Origin: Gordionus sp. m RMFG-2023
Taxonomy: Eukaryota > Nematomorpha > Gordioida > Chordodea > Parachordodidae
Assembly: GCF_954871325.1 (NCBI RefSeq)
Contig: NC_088775.1
Span: forward strand, 4,327,475-4,391,474
Direction: 5' to 3'
Length of the DNA: 64,000 bases
Positions within the stretch are counted from its first letter, which is position 1. Each line of letters begins with the position of its first letter. Positions 34,901 through 45,296 of the stretch are shown here, one piece after another. The translations under genes and the position numbers were made by a program. Under the pieces are notes generated by a model that was not told the origin of the DNA, ran no database searches, and was given only the letters and a program-made list of their open reading frames with translations.

Positions 34901-36592
34901 TAGATCTTTTTTTTTATAAAAATCATAAATGACTCAAAGGTTTATCGACCAAATTGTCAACAATTCCTAAGATAGGTATTCTAAACATGCTGGAATACAT
35001 TACCGGTAAAATCAGATTTTTAAATTTTTTTAAAAAAACATGCTCTCGAGTCTTAATGCTTAAGACTTGTGGTAATCAAAGGATAAGTTTTTGTGGATTT
35101 TAATGTAATCGGTAATCGCTTTATCTTTAAGCCAGCTAAAAAACCGCTAAAACGGAGTTTTTAATAGAACCTCGGGGGATTTTTGTCGAAAATATAGTAC
35201 CATTTTGGATGCAATGGATAACAAAGTCCTCTTAAGTGAGGAGCCTGTATATTAAAAAACTACGATACTTGCCATTTAGATTGAGCCAATAAATTTTTTA
35301 AAGCCTCTCTCTCTCTCTCTCTTGAATAGGATTCACCGAAGAAATGGAACTGGGGAACTTCGAAATCCAAGACGGGTGCCATCTTGTTTTAAATAAATAT
35401 AAGATCATCGGTCCAGTCCGCCGAAAACTAATCCGGGTTTCGTCAGATATTTCGGGCTGACTAACTAAACGCCATTTTTAAACAAAGGATCGCCGTGAAA
35501 TTCAAGAAACGATTTCTTACGAAATCTAAAACAAATCAAGCTTTATAAAAAAAAATTTTTTTTATAATTATTAAATATGAATTAATAAAAAGCGCGAATT
35601 TGTTAATCTGAGTTCAAAAAGAAATAATAATTTATTAAAAAAGTATAATTGGCAAAATTAAGTTTTCATCAAAAATCGCCATCTGATTTTTTTAAAAATA
35701 AATATAACAGCCCTGACCTTGACCACCAACAATCTTAAAAAAAAAAAATTTTAAATCCAATAAAAAAAATAATTTTAAAAAATCCAGAATGAAGTAATAA
35801 AATACGATATGACAAAGGACAGATTGGCCTTTTCATTTATTTTTTATTTTTTTAAAAAAAAACTTCCTATCTACGATAATTGCACCCAATAAGAAAAATA
35901 TCGATTTATTTCAACAAAAAAAAAGGATTCGCCGCCACCTAAGGCCGTAGCTAAGAATTTCAGCTAGGGGGGGGGGCAGTTGTTTACTTGAAGGGCTAAC
36001 TTTCAAAGAGTATGGAATAGGTTTCCAAGGAAATAGGGAGGGGAAAAATATGGGGGGGGGGGGGGTTATTGGGTTAGCAACGACCTGTTGCCTCTAAAAT
36101 ATTTTATCTCGATGGATAAGCTGTAACGGAATAATAAAATTATGTGTTTAAAATTTAATAAAACGGAAGTATTTAGTATGGTTAAAATAGCCGCGTTTTG
36201 ACGACTCCCCGAACTCGAGTCGGAGTTGCGAAGGCTCAGACTTTAGCGGTTCAGTAAGTCGATTAGCGAATCAGTATTTTATATTCTTATATGCGTTCAA
36301 AATAAAAAAAAATTTAAATAGAAAAGAAGGAAGGAAGGAATTTGTAATAAAACGAAAAAATAGATAAAAAAAAAGAGTTAGTTCAGTAATCTGTCTGTGA
36401 GTCGGCTCAAGGCGGGATCGATTAAGAAAGAAAATAAAGATTAACCTCTATTCCAACAAATAAATCCGGCTTATTTTCGTCTTGGAAACTTTCTATGGAA
36501 GGAGGGTCCTCTAAAGTCTTGCGGGGTTTCTCCTTGAGCGAATTGGCGTTCGCGGTGGGACCGTTTTCGGTATTATTATTTGTTTGGCTCAT
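31958..36592 (-). CDS. PUL-domain protein (PLAA/Doa1 C-terminal type), eight exons
   Basis: Exons on the minus strand: 36592-36446, 34686-34542, 34449-34424 (26 nt), 33976-33788, 33507-33274, 32660-32585, 32370-32321, 32140-31958. All introns are GT-AG, phases agree at every junction, and the total is 1050 nt (349 residues). After a low-complexity N-terminus (about 1-45), residues ~50-330 follow the PUL armadillo fold of PLAA/Ufd3: AAVLYEKLKEKLKDKIS, LQMLQLLVLSFDFILVIKHE, ISILMLLSNCCYTKTGFYYL, and FACLVALNNFMDITPE then VQSLCKVMDM and YKGVSTRV. PUL domains bind the C-terminal tail of Cdc48/p97, linking it to ubiquitin turnover. WD40 and PFU domains of PLAA are not visible. The frame stays open upstream of the ATG to an AG at about 36695, so an earlier coding exon is possible. 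Existence is firm, the PUL call fairly sure, and equivalence to PLAA doubtful. Confidence 0.8.
34135..34290 (-). repeat. Intronic repeat, copy 1 of 2
   Basis: About 155 bases match 35300-35465 in the same orientation ('gaagaaatggaactgggg', 'gggtgccatcttgtttta', 'gatcatcggtcc'). It lies in the intron between the 26-nt exon and the next. On the minus strand a short frame opens with ATG (MAPALNFEVPSSISS) and soon stops. Confidence 0.75.
34804..35002. repeat. Intronic miniature inverted-repeat element, ~200 bp
   Basis: The left end 'tgtaatccatcatgtttaga' then 'atacctattctta' is mirrored by the right end 'taagataggtattctaaaca' then 'tgctggaatacatta'. The terminal repeats are about 33 bp and the interior A/T-rich. 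It lies in the long first intron of the PUL gene. Confidence 0.7.
35271..35465 (-). repeat. Intronic repeat, copy 2 of 2, with a longer open frame
   Basis: This matches 34135-34290. On the minus strand a frame of about 38 codons runs from ATG (MAPVLDFEVPQFHFFGE) through a (GA)n-encoded RERERE stretch to KNLLAQSKWQ, then a GTATCG that could be a splice donor. It may be a cryptic or alternative exon of the PUL gene, or just a short transposable repeat. No acceptor-quality pyrimidine tract supports splicing in. Confidence 0.5.
35466..36421. other. Remainder of intron 1, G-runs
   Basis: A/T-rich sequence with two poly-G runs (about 35967-35976 and 36053-36065) and a more balanced stretch near 36190-36260. 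I find no exon with compatible splice sites and phase here. Confidence 0.4.
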
Positions 36593-36719
36593 GACGCAAT
36601 AACCAAAATGTTGGGATGAATGAGGTGGCGGAGACGGTGAACACTCGATGTCTATATTTTCGAGGTAAGATTGTAGGATAGGACCGAACGGACTGCGCAA
36701 ATAGTTTATATTTGTTTAT

Positions 36720-36925
36720 TTTTTAGCAAATGTAAGATAAAATGGCGAAAAGGCGTGCCAAACAAAAACGCAGAAAGATTATTTCTTTGAATTTTGCGAA
36801 TACAAGGAAGGGGGTCGTTTTTTTTTCTTCTTTAAAACCATATGAAGGGTGAATTAATAAAAATGCTAAATTGATAGTTATAAAAAATGCAATAAACCTA
36901 AAAGAAAATCAAAAAATAAAGAGTA
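36720..36925. other. Upstream flank of the PUL gene
   Basis: This would hold the promoter or an intron of the minus-strand gene. No TATA box or initiator can be distinguished from the A/T-rich background. Confidence 0.3.
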
Positions 36926-37470
36926 TCTATATATATAATCACCGTAATCAAGAAATGAACGTTTTCGTATATATGTTAATTTTTATTTTTCTTATCAACT
37001 TTCCTATCATCTTAATGTTAATTTTTATTTTTCCTATCATCTTAATGTTAAATAAATCGATGGAGACTATATCTCTCTAATGTTAAATGTTAAGAAAATT
37101 TTTTGTACATCACGGGATTCGAAATGACTTATCGTTTTAAAGTCAAACGTTCTTCCCACAGCCACCTTCTATATTAAATTTTGTAATATAATGTAATCTT
37201 TCTTATATATGTTATTATTTTGCTATTATTTTTTGGCTTATTAAGTTCTTATTTCATTGGTTTAAATTTATTTTCTTTGTTTTATTAATTAATTCATCAA
37301 CCATTTTAAATTTACCGATTTTTAAGAAGATACAAAATAAATCAAATTATAAATTATCATTTTTCTCTAACAATTAATGTTTATAGATATTTCTTAATTT
37401 AACTATCATTATTCTTACACTGTCAAGTAAAATTATTATATAAATAAAATTTAATATTATTTTAAGTCAA

Positions 37471-37728
37471 ATTCTAGATGCCGAAGCGAATAAACTAGCT
37501 AAATATTCGCCATATCTTCCCGCCAATTATATATTCCTACCATTAATCGCCACTACTCTAAAGTCGTTCGGCTCTCATGCCCTAGACTTCTTTAAAGAGC
37601 TAGGAAAACGGATCTCTGCTAGGACCGAGGATCCCAACGAGAGATTCTACCTACGCCAACGAATAGTCATAAACATAGTAAAATACAATTATCTCAGCTT
37701 TATTTTTTCAATATCCGAAACCACGTAA
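37471..37728 (+). pseudogene. LINE C-terminus (restriction-like-endonuclease type), fragment A
   Basis: 85 codons end at a natural stop: EANKLAKYSPYLPANYIF, then IATTLKSFGSHALDFFKEL, GKRISARTEDPNERFYLRQR and YNYLSFIFS. This is the tail that follows the endonuclease domain in RLE-bearing non-LTR elements of animals ('GPxAxxFxKxLGxRI...FLxQRIxxAI'). It is parallel to, but clearly diverged from, fragment B at 39454-39819, so at least two subfamilies are present. It is truncated at the 5' end, as usual for LINE copies. The frame shown is intact. Confidence 0.7.
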
Positions 37729-38179
37729 TTGAACATCCTATGCATAGTAGAGACTTTGGCCATTTTGTTGCCTATTATAATGTTAGATCTAAAAGGTAAC
37801 TTGAATCTCAATCAATAAAAAAAATAGCAAGAATTAATGACTTTATATAATTGTGATTTACTAATATTATATTTTTTTACTATAATTATAACTTACCTTG
37901 ATATAAATTGTCTATAACGAAATTATAATTTTTATAAAATAATTAAAGTATTAAAAAAATATATAAATAATATATTTAATGGAATTTGATATTTCAGAAA
38001 AAAACAGTAGGAATTTCTTAAATATTATACATCGATATACACATCATTAAAGTGCAAACTTGATTTTGATTACAAAAATGTAGTTATATAATAACTAGTT
38101 GATAACCCATCAAGAATGACGAGAATAAAAAAATCATGAACTATTACAGGAAATTTTTTTTTATTAAATAAAGGAGAAC

Positions 38180-38880
38180 ATTCAGTGAATTTTCTAAAAT
38201 TTGGAGGTAAATTCCATTAAATAAGGAGATTGAAAGTATATCTAAATTGTAATAAGTATTTATTACTTGTTAAATATAAATTGGAATTAAAAATGGAATT
38301 CAATAAAATATCTTTAAATTGAGGGCTTAGTTAGTTTGTAAATATTTATATTTTCCATGATAATAAATAAATAAAGATTGCTTGGTTTGAATATGAATTA
38401 TACTAAAAATATTTATAATTCCATGATAATCTATATATATAATCACCGTATTAATTGTAATAAATACTTAAGAGTGACTTAATAACTCAATAAGATCTAA
38501 ATCTATTATGGAGGAAAATTCCTTCTGAAATATGGAGGAAAATTCGATTAAATAAATTTGACTTAAATGCTAAAATATAAAATTTTAAAAATAATTCACC
38601 CATCCTACTGTTTTTTTCTAAAATATGAAGGCAAATTCCATTAAATAAATTTGACTTACTACTTTATTATTAACACTCACAAATCATAATTAGTTTAATT
38701 TAACTTATAAACATTAATTGATTTTAAATTTAATAATATTCATTCTTACCATATTATTAGATTTTTAACTTGTTCAAATTCAAATATTTCATTCATCCTA
38801 CTCTGTTTTTTTTTCTGAAATATGGAGGAAAATTCTATTAAATAAATTTGACTTAAATGCTAAAATAATATTAAATTTTT
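38180..38880 (+). repeat. Four spaced copies of a ~50-bp motif
   Basis: The motif 'tctgaaatatggaggaaaat' then 'tcnattaaataaatttgact' occurs near 38190, 38525, 38617 and 38810, all in the same orientation. It is probably a degraded internal repeat of the enclosing element. Confidence 0.6.
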
Positions 38881-39017
38881 TTAATACAATAATTTTACTC
38901 AACAGAGTAAGAAATAATTTATAATTTGATTAAAAATTGGTAAATTAAAAAAGGTTGTGATCTTCTTAAAAATCGTTAATGAAAACGTTTATTTCTTGAT
39001 TACGGTGATTATACATT

Positions 39018-39440
39018 TCATTCTTTAAAAAAACTTAGAGCTTTGCTACCGAAGGTGGTAAGAGTAGAGCAGGCGATAGGTATGAATAAGAAAGAGGGGT
39101 CTATGGAACTATATTTGATAGTTTTACGAGTTTCTGCTAGAGCGAGGGCATCGACGTTGTGGTTGGATGGTGCATTTGGGTCTATGCAGGTGAAGTCCCA
39201 GACTAGTAGCTGGCCCCTTGACCAAGGAATCAAGGACATTCCATCAGGACGTTTTCCGTCGGATCTAAAAATGCCGGTCGGTTCAAGTCTTGATGAAATG
39301 CCTGCGGATTTGAGAGCGCGCAATATGATGTCATTGCAATTGGTGTGCCGTGGAAAACGGCCTCGGCAAAAGCGGCAATGGAGGCAATGTCTGCCCTTGC
39401 GATCGACGCTGGTTTCGCAGTGTTTGCATTGGTATGGTAG
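39018..39440 (-). pseudogene. LINE RLE domain, inverted partial copy
   Basis: The minus strand encodes a zinc-knuckle-like CKHCETSVDRKGRHCLHC, then RHTNCNDIILRALKSAGI, FRSDGKRPDGMSLIPW and VWDFTCIDPNAP, followed by FGSKALSFFKE. The RPDG...WD pattern is the PD-(D/E)XK-like active site of restriction-like endonucleases in R2/NeSL-type LINEs. The frame is open for about 140 codons. It covers the spacer plus one arm of the head-to-head duplication; the missing C-terminal ~40 residues are present only in the opposite copy. Confidence 0.75.
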
Positions 39441-39448
39441 AACAACGG

Positions 39449-39822
39449 CATTTTTAGATCCGACGGAAAACGTCCTGATGGAATGTCCTTGATTCCTTGG
39501 TCAAGGGGCCAGCTACTAGTCTGGGACTTCACCTGCATAGACCCAAATGCACCATCCAACCACAACGTCGATGCCCTCGCTCTAGCAGAAACTCGTAAAA
39601 CTATCAAATATAGTTCCATAGACCCCTCTTTCTTATTCATACATCGCCTGCTCTACTCTTACCACCTTCGGTAGCAAAGCTCTAAGTTTTTTTAAAGAAT
39701 TGGGCAAACGGATTCGGGAAAAAACCGATCAGCCTAAAGAGTCCCTTTTCTTACGACAAAGACTTGCTACCGCCATCATTCGCTCTAACTACCTAAGTTT
39801 CATCTCTTCCATTGAATAATCT
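39449..39822 (+). pseudogene. LINE RLE domain and C-terminus, plus-strand copy (fragment B)
   Basis: The plus strand encodes FRSDGKRPDGMSLIPW, VWDFTCIDPNAPS and, after a 2-base deletion relative to the minus copy, FGSKALSFFKELGKRI, FLRQRLATAIIRSNYLSF and a stop at 39817-39819. 39449-39695 is a nearly exact inverse of 39018-39275. Here the C-terminus and the start of the 3' region are kept. A frameshift and 5' truncation make it dead. Confidence 0.75.
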
Positions 39823-40278
39823 CCTATGTCTAAGTTCTCTCTCTCCCTTCTCTTTCCTAGTTTCCATTCTTTTATCCCTTACCCTCTTTCGCACATTATA
39901 TTTTTATATTTTTTTTACCTTTATTAATTTTACCATATAAAAAAAATTTATTATTTTCTTATAATATTTACCGATGATATTTTGATTATACATTTCTCAA
40001 ATATGCTTAAAACTATACTTAATGCATAAACAAGTAATTAAAATTAAATTACTATATTTAATGAAAAAAAAGAATAAAAGTCGATAATTATATTTTCATT
40101 AATCAATTTAATAGACAAACTAAATCTTTTAATAAAATTAAATTAAAAATTATTAAAAATAAATAAAAATATATAATTCGTTATATTTTAATCCGCTAGA
40201 GGGCGCATTATTATTTAAAATAATTTTTTATTTGCTCTTTATATATTTTAAAAAAAATTATGTTAATAATATTATTAT
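39823..40278. other. LINE 3' flank and AT-rich interval
   Basis: A C/T-rich stretch (about 39830-39890) directly follows the LINE stop and may be its 3' untranslated region. The rest is A/T-rich without features. Confidence 0.35.
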
Positions 40279-42820
40279 TGTTGTAAATATATTTATTTAT
40301 TAATCATAATTAATATTATTTTTTTTTGTGTGAGTCATGAAATATGTTTTTTGGAGTTTTGTTTTTAATATTTTTTTTTTTAAGTTTCGCGAACTCATCG
40401 TGACCATTATTATAAATATTTTTAATATTTATTATAAAAAAAAATAATAATCAGATATAAAAACCTGAAAAAGGTTAAAAAATTGTCATTATTATAATTA
40501 TATATTTTTTAGAAAATTTCCTTTGAAACAAGAAAATAAAGACGTTATATTGTAAAATCATTTGTTTTGAAAAGGTAAAAAAAAAATTAAAGACTTTGTA
40601 TTTTAAAATAATAAGAACTACCAAGTTGAAAGTTTCTAGCCATTAGAACTTTGAAATTGGGGGCGTGTTGTAAATATTTTTATTTATTAATCATAATTAA
40701 TATTATTTTTTTTTGTGTGAGTCATGAAATATTTTTTTTGGAGTTTTGTTTTTAATATTTTTTTTTAAAGTTTCGCGAACTCATCGTGACCATTATTATA
40801 AATATTTTTAATATTTATTAAATGTTGTAAATATTTTTATTTATTTATTAATAAACATTAAATAAAAACCTTTGAACACAAAAAAAAAAGTTGTTTTACA
40901 ACGAAAAAGGGGGGGGGGGGATCCTAAATAAAAATAAAAAGTAATCATCTATTATTCTACACATGTTCACATAAATAAAAAAAATACTATGATGTTAAAT
41001 ATTTTAAAAGTTTTATTCCATATATTAATATCGAATTTTAATTATTCTCGAAATTCTATTAAGGAAAATGATAAAAAAAAATTTTTTATTATAAAAAAAA
41101 AATTTAATATTTATTTGGGTCCCATCACATCCTCCAACAACTCTTGAATCTCAGATGGTGACAAATCGACCATAGGCCACTCCTCAGCGTAATAGGCCCT
41201 GGGACTCGCCTCCGCCGTTTCTTCTCGTAACGGCTATAATCGCCACCGGTCGCCCCGTCGCAGTTATGGATTGATCCTGTTGTGGTATTACCCCTATCGT
41301 TAAAGGCGGTAAAATGGTCCTAACTGGCCGGGCGTCGCTCCTTCCCGGGCTTCGGCTTCTGAGGCGCGTCGTTTCCCTATTATCATTCGAGTTTTGTCTA
41401 CGATTTGGCCCACGGGGGCACCGCATCTGCAAATGATTAGGCGAACCACATAAGAAACAAGAGCGTCTCCTCCTCGGGCGCGTGCTGAGGTGCCGGGGCT
41501 CCGGTAACTCGGAGTGATCTCGATTATTCGTTATTATCCCGGATACTCCCCTTTGGACCGGGGGAGATCTAGCTACTCTGTTCCGGCGTATTGGAGGCGA
41601 TCGGTCTACTATGTTTCGGCAAATCGAAGGCGAGATTGGGCGCCCATCCTCATTAACATATCCTCGGAAAATACTTATTCTAATGGTTAAATTCTCCCAA
41701 TAGATACAACGGTGGCGATTATAGAGCCGTTACGAGAAGAAACGGCGAAGGCGAGTCCCAGGGCCTATTACGCTGAGGAGTGGCCTACGGTCGATTTGTC
41801 ACCATCTGACCCCGTGGCCTCGCCGGGCCAATCTTTTTATTGTTTATATATATATCCTTTATAATCAATATGTAATATATATATGTATAAGTATTGATAA
41901 TTAATATAGTAATTATTGCGCATTGATACAAAATGGTGATGTTACAATGGTGGACATATTAAATACAAATTTGTTATGACCCTGGAAAATTTCTGGGATA
42001 GAACGGCGTATTGATCGTAGAATAATAAATTAGCAATAATAATTTATATTCCCGATCGTCGTATATATATATGCGTGGGACTTTATTTCTGGCCGCGTAT
42101 TCCAGATTTTTCCAGGGGAGAAAGGAAGTATATATTAGAACATGAGATTCAAGAGTTGTTGAAGGATGTGATGGGACCCGAATAAATATTACAATTTTTT
42201 TTTTATAATAAAACAATTATTTTTTTATCATTTTCCTTAATAGAATTTCGAGAATAATTAAAATTCGATATTAATATATGGAATAAAACTTTTAAAATAT
42301 TTAACATCATAGTATTTTTTTATTTATGTGAACATGTGTAGAATAATAGATGATTACTTTTTATTTTTATTTACAAACCCCCCCCCCCTTTTTTCGTCTT
42401 TGTAAAACAACTTTTTTTTGTGTTCAAAGGTTTTTATTTAATGTGTTGTAAATATTTTTATTTATTAATCATAATTAATATAATTTTTTTTTGTGTGAGT
42501 CATGATATTTTTTTTTTGAGTTTTGTTTTTAATATTTTTTTTAAAAGTTTCGCGAACTCATCGTGACCATTATTATAAATATTTTCAATATTTATTATAA
42601 AAAAAAAATAATAATCAGATATAAAAACCTGAAAAAGGTTAAAAAATTGTCATTATTATAATTATATATTTTTTAGAAAAATTTCCTTTGAAACAAGAAA
42701 ATAAAGATGTTATATTGTAAAATCATTTGTTTTGAAAAGGTAAAAAAAAAATAAAGACTTTGTATTTTAAAATAATAAGAACTACCAAGTTGAAAGTTTC
42801 TAGCCATTAGAACTTTGAAA
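40279..42820 (+). mobile_element. LTR-element fossil with gag zinc knuckle and inverted interior
   Basis: Two direct LTRs of 377 bases (40279-40655 and 42444-42820) start TGTTGTAAATA and are flanked by ATTAT on both sides (40274-40278, 42821-42825), a 5-bp target duplication. A further partial LTR copy lies at 40669-40830. 'tgggggcgtg' right after the left LTR could be a primer-binding site. The interior has long inverted repeats: 40860-41250 against about 41709-42440, the right one carrying an extra segment. The minus strand near 41460-41420 shows a CCHC knuckle (CFLCGSPNHLQMRC). There is no pol, so it is a broken, non-autonomous element. LTRs are very similar, suggesting a fairly recent insertion. 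Confidence 0.75.
41184..41480 (-). pseudogene. gag-like fragment with CCHC knuckle (fossil)
   Basis: Part of the LTR element above. A basic, arginine-rich segment (RRQNSNDNRETTRLRS, SRSPGRSD) follows the CCHC knuckle, as in nucleocapsid regions. Family beyond 'LTR retrotransposon' is not determinable. Confidence 0.55.
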
Positions 42821-42825
42821 ATTAT

Positions 42826-43300
42826 TACTTAAAAAGTAAACTTTATTCCATTTATTATTATCAATAAAACTTATGATTGAAACTAAAAACTGTTTAAATT
42901 GTTATATATTTGAATAACGGTAAATTGCAAATGGTTTCGTTTAAGTTTTAATTTTTTCAATATCAAGGTTTAATGCATCCTAAAAAAGAATTTCTAGGTA
43001 ATAGTATTATGAATAGGATCATTTGATGACACACAAATCGTTTAGTGATTTGGAGTCAAAAATGTACACAAAATTGGAATAAAAAATAATTATTTTATAG
43101 TAACCCTCAATCGAGCCCACGTTAATATTTGGACAATTTGTGTAATTAGGTCCAGGCTTGTAAATAACAAAGTCATTATATATATTTTTTTAAACTATTA
43201 TCGGGTTGGGGTTATATATTTTTTATATTACATTATATTACTTATTAAATTTTTCTTTGGATTATAATATAATATAAATAAATCGTTGTTTAGTAAATTT
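42826..43300. other. AT-rich interval
   Basis: No coding. 'acggtaaattgcaaatggtt' near 42915 is related to the inverted-repeat element at 29205-29290. Confidence 0.35.
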
Positions 43301-43304
43301 CTAT

Positions 43305-43460
43305 ATCGACGGTCTAGAATTGGAGTGCTCCAATTACGCAAATGTTTAAAATGAGAAAATCAACATCAAAATTTAAAATAAAATATAAGAAAAAAAAGTT
43401 ATTGATAAAATTTTGACAATAACTTTAGCAAAAAATTAATATTTTTTAATCTATTAATTA
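43305..43460 (+). mobile_element. Partial copy of the TCGTCGG miniature element
   Basis: This matches the left half of 31191-31441 ('cggtctagaattggagtgct', 'gagaaaatcaacatcaaa', 'gttattgataaaattttgac'). The right terminus is missing. Confidence 0.6.
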
Positions 43461-43479
43461 ATAAATCTCATAATATCCC

Positions 43480-44260
43480 CGGTCATTGATAAACATGAAT
43501 GATGGGCAAAACCTGGACAAAACTTGATTGGGTACTTCGGTAATGCGTGAGGGGATAGATCGTCCTGTTAGAAAACGCGAGACTTCATCGGTAAAAGTAT
43601 TACAATTGTGGTGGAATAAATCGTATTCGTCTCCTCTGTGTAATTAAATTTTTGTTTTAAAAAAAAACGCCGATTAAAACTGGCGTTTTATTTATGAATG
43701 GCCAGCCATTTGTTTTATATATGGGAGTTAATTTATAGCATAATATAAAGTTAATGGAATTATGAACAAAGGAAGGATAAATGCCGATGTAAAGAACTAG
43801 TATTAGGATACATCTCTCACCCTTTAAGGTTAGGAGTACTCTATGTTCTGAGTGGAGACAGCTGTTTTATTGATATACGATGTTAATTATTAAAATAGGA
43901 GATTTATTATATATTCCCCCCCCCCTCCTCCCATTAGAAAATTCTTCAATATAATATCGATGGATGATATTAAATATTTCCCACATTATTTTTTATATGT
44001 TTAAAAAAAATATAAATTTAATTCTAAAATGTAAGAGAATCTAAATTAGGGAGTCTAACTCAGACTTTTAGGCAATTTTTTTTAATCTGCTCACGAATGA
44101 GTTAGGGTTATAATATTAACTATGGCATTGCTTTAATGAGAAGTTCAAAAAGATATAAATTTTAAAAAAAAACAATAATTGATTGAAGTGATTGCGCTCA
44201 CTTCTTTTCTTTCATTCTTAGGCCCCGACCCGATTATCATTTTTTTTAGCCTGATTGAAT
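43480..44260. other. Interval with a short GC-richer patch, unknown
   Basis: 43485-43640 is less A/T-rich than its neighbours but no frame stays open and no family is recognised. 43805-43870 ('caccctttaaggttaggagt', 'ggagacagctgttttattga') is shared in inverted orientation with 54360-54425, so it is a dispersed repeat. A run of C lies near 43917-43926. The rest shows nothing. Confidence 0.4.
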
Positions 44261-44268
44261 ATTACAAT

Positions 44269-44362
44269 TAGTGATCTGCATCGGGCCTCATTTTTCAAAC
44301 CCGGCAAGAAATCCGTTCGGACCGAGCCGGGTTCGGGCTGGGCTTACTTTTGCAGATCTCAA
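44269..44362. mobile_element. GC-rich miniature hAT element with perfect 8-bp duplication
   Basis: The left end reads TAGTGATCTGCA and the right TGCAGATCTCAA. ATTACAAT flanks both sides (44261-44268 and 44363-44370). The 94-base interior contains 'gaccgagccgggttcgggct'. Termini and G+C content place it with 16133-16530. A plus-strand block at about 44945-45070 ('aaagcccgacccggg' ... 'gtaggcctcta') looks like a third, less well bounded member. Confidence 0.75.
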
Positions 44363-44939
44363 ATTACAATTGTAGAATGAACTTTAAAAGCGAGAGAAAA
44401 GCGCCTTTTACTTATCAAGATAAAACGAGCTGAATATTCTTAAATTCAAAAATGCATAACATCTAAAAATAAGAGAATAAAATCTCATATTTTTGGAATT
44501 TGAGATTTCCTCAAAAATAGAATCGAGGGGTGAGTTCGGAAGGTTTCTAATTACTCTTCTTTAATACTTTTTCCCTAAATTTTCTTGCCCTTTTCTTTTT
44601 CTTTTTAGATTATTTTTCAAATTTCGGATCATTTGAAATAATTTCGGCTTTCGTTTTAGCTAATTGTTTCGAAAAAAAATTGAAAAATATTAGGCAGTGA
44701 ATGAACGAATTATTGAACACTGCATCATTGCATTTCGTGTCAAGCGAAGCAATAAAATTGAACTCTTCGGTGTTTTAAATTTCTATAAAAATTCGTAAGG
44801 CTCTTCATAAATGTTTCATATAATTATATTTTTTTTAAGGTAAGAAAATCGACATTTTCACCCTTTTTTTGCTACTTAAAAAAAAACAAAAAAATTAGTT
44901 ACCAATTAAAATCTTAAAGATCTTACAAATAGCAAAAAA

Positions 44940-45075
44940 ATTTTAAAGCCCGACCCGGGAATGAATTTCATTTTTATAAGGCCCGGTTTCCGCGCGATTT
45001 AAAATGTTTTTCAAAATAAATAACTATCCGGTTAGAGCCGGATAAAATGACCGGGTTTTGTAGGCCTCTAATTCG
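44940..45075. mobile_element. GC-rich miniature hAT element, weakly bounded
   Basis: Contains 'cccgacccgggaatga', 'aggcccggtttccgcgcg' and ends 'gggttttgtaggcctcta', the inverse of a TAGAGGCCTACA-type terminus. The left terminus and target duplication were not found. 45076-45291 is A/T-rich with nothing else. Confidence 0.5.
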
Positions 45076-45296
45076 AATATTAAATTTTATTATTTATAAC
45101 TAAGTCAAATGATTATTAAATAATTAGGAAGGGGAGGGAGTGGGAACAGAAAAAACGAATTTACTGTTATATGGTAATCTTAATGTCCAGTTGAATATTT
45201 ATAAAAATGAAAAATTTTTTAAAAAGACTTTGAGCTTACAATATTTTCCCTACATAAATAAACCTACTTTATTCGATCAATATTTTGGATGATTTA

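Larger units (their letters stand above)
36933..39010. mobile_element. Candidate DNA element with 33-bp inverted ends, carrying a LINE 3' end
   Basis: Left 'tataatcaccgtaatcaaga' (36933-36965, continuing 'aatgaacgttttc') is inverted at about 38981-39010. A second inverted pair lies inside: 'ttaccgatttttaagaagat' near 37313 and its inverse near 38960. A partial direct copy ('tatataatcaccgtatt') occurs at about 38433. The interior holds the LINE fragment 37471-37728 and four copies of a ~50-bp motif. No transposase is seen. Confidence 0.5.

Noticed and set aside
36422-36700. Non-ATG start upstream of the PUL gene ATG at 36592
   Set aside because: The frame is open further upstream, but only to a TAA about 20 bases beyond 36700 and with no ATG. 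I kept the ATG and noted the possible upstream splice acceptor instead.
40669-40830. A separate solo LTR
   Set aside because: It is an incomplete copy lying immediately after a full LTR and inside the bounded element, so it is better read as internal rearrangement.
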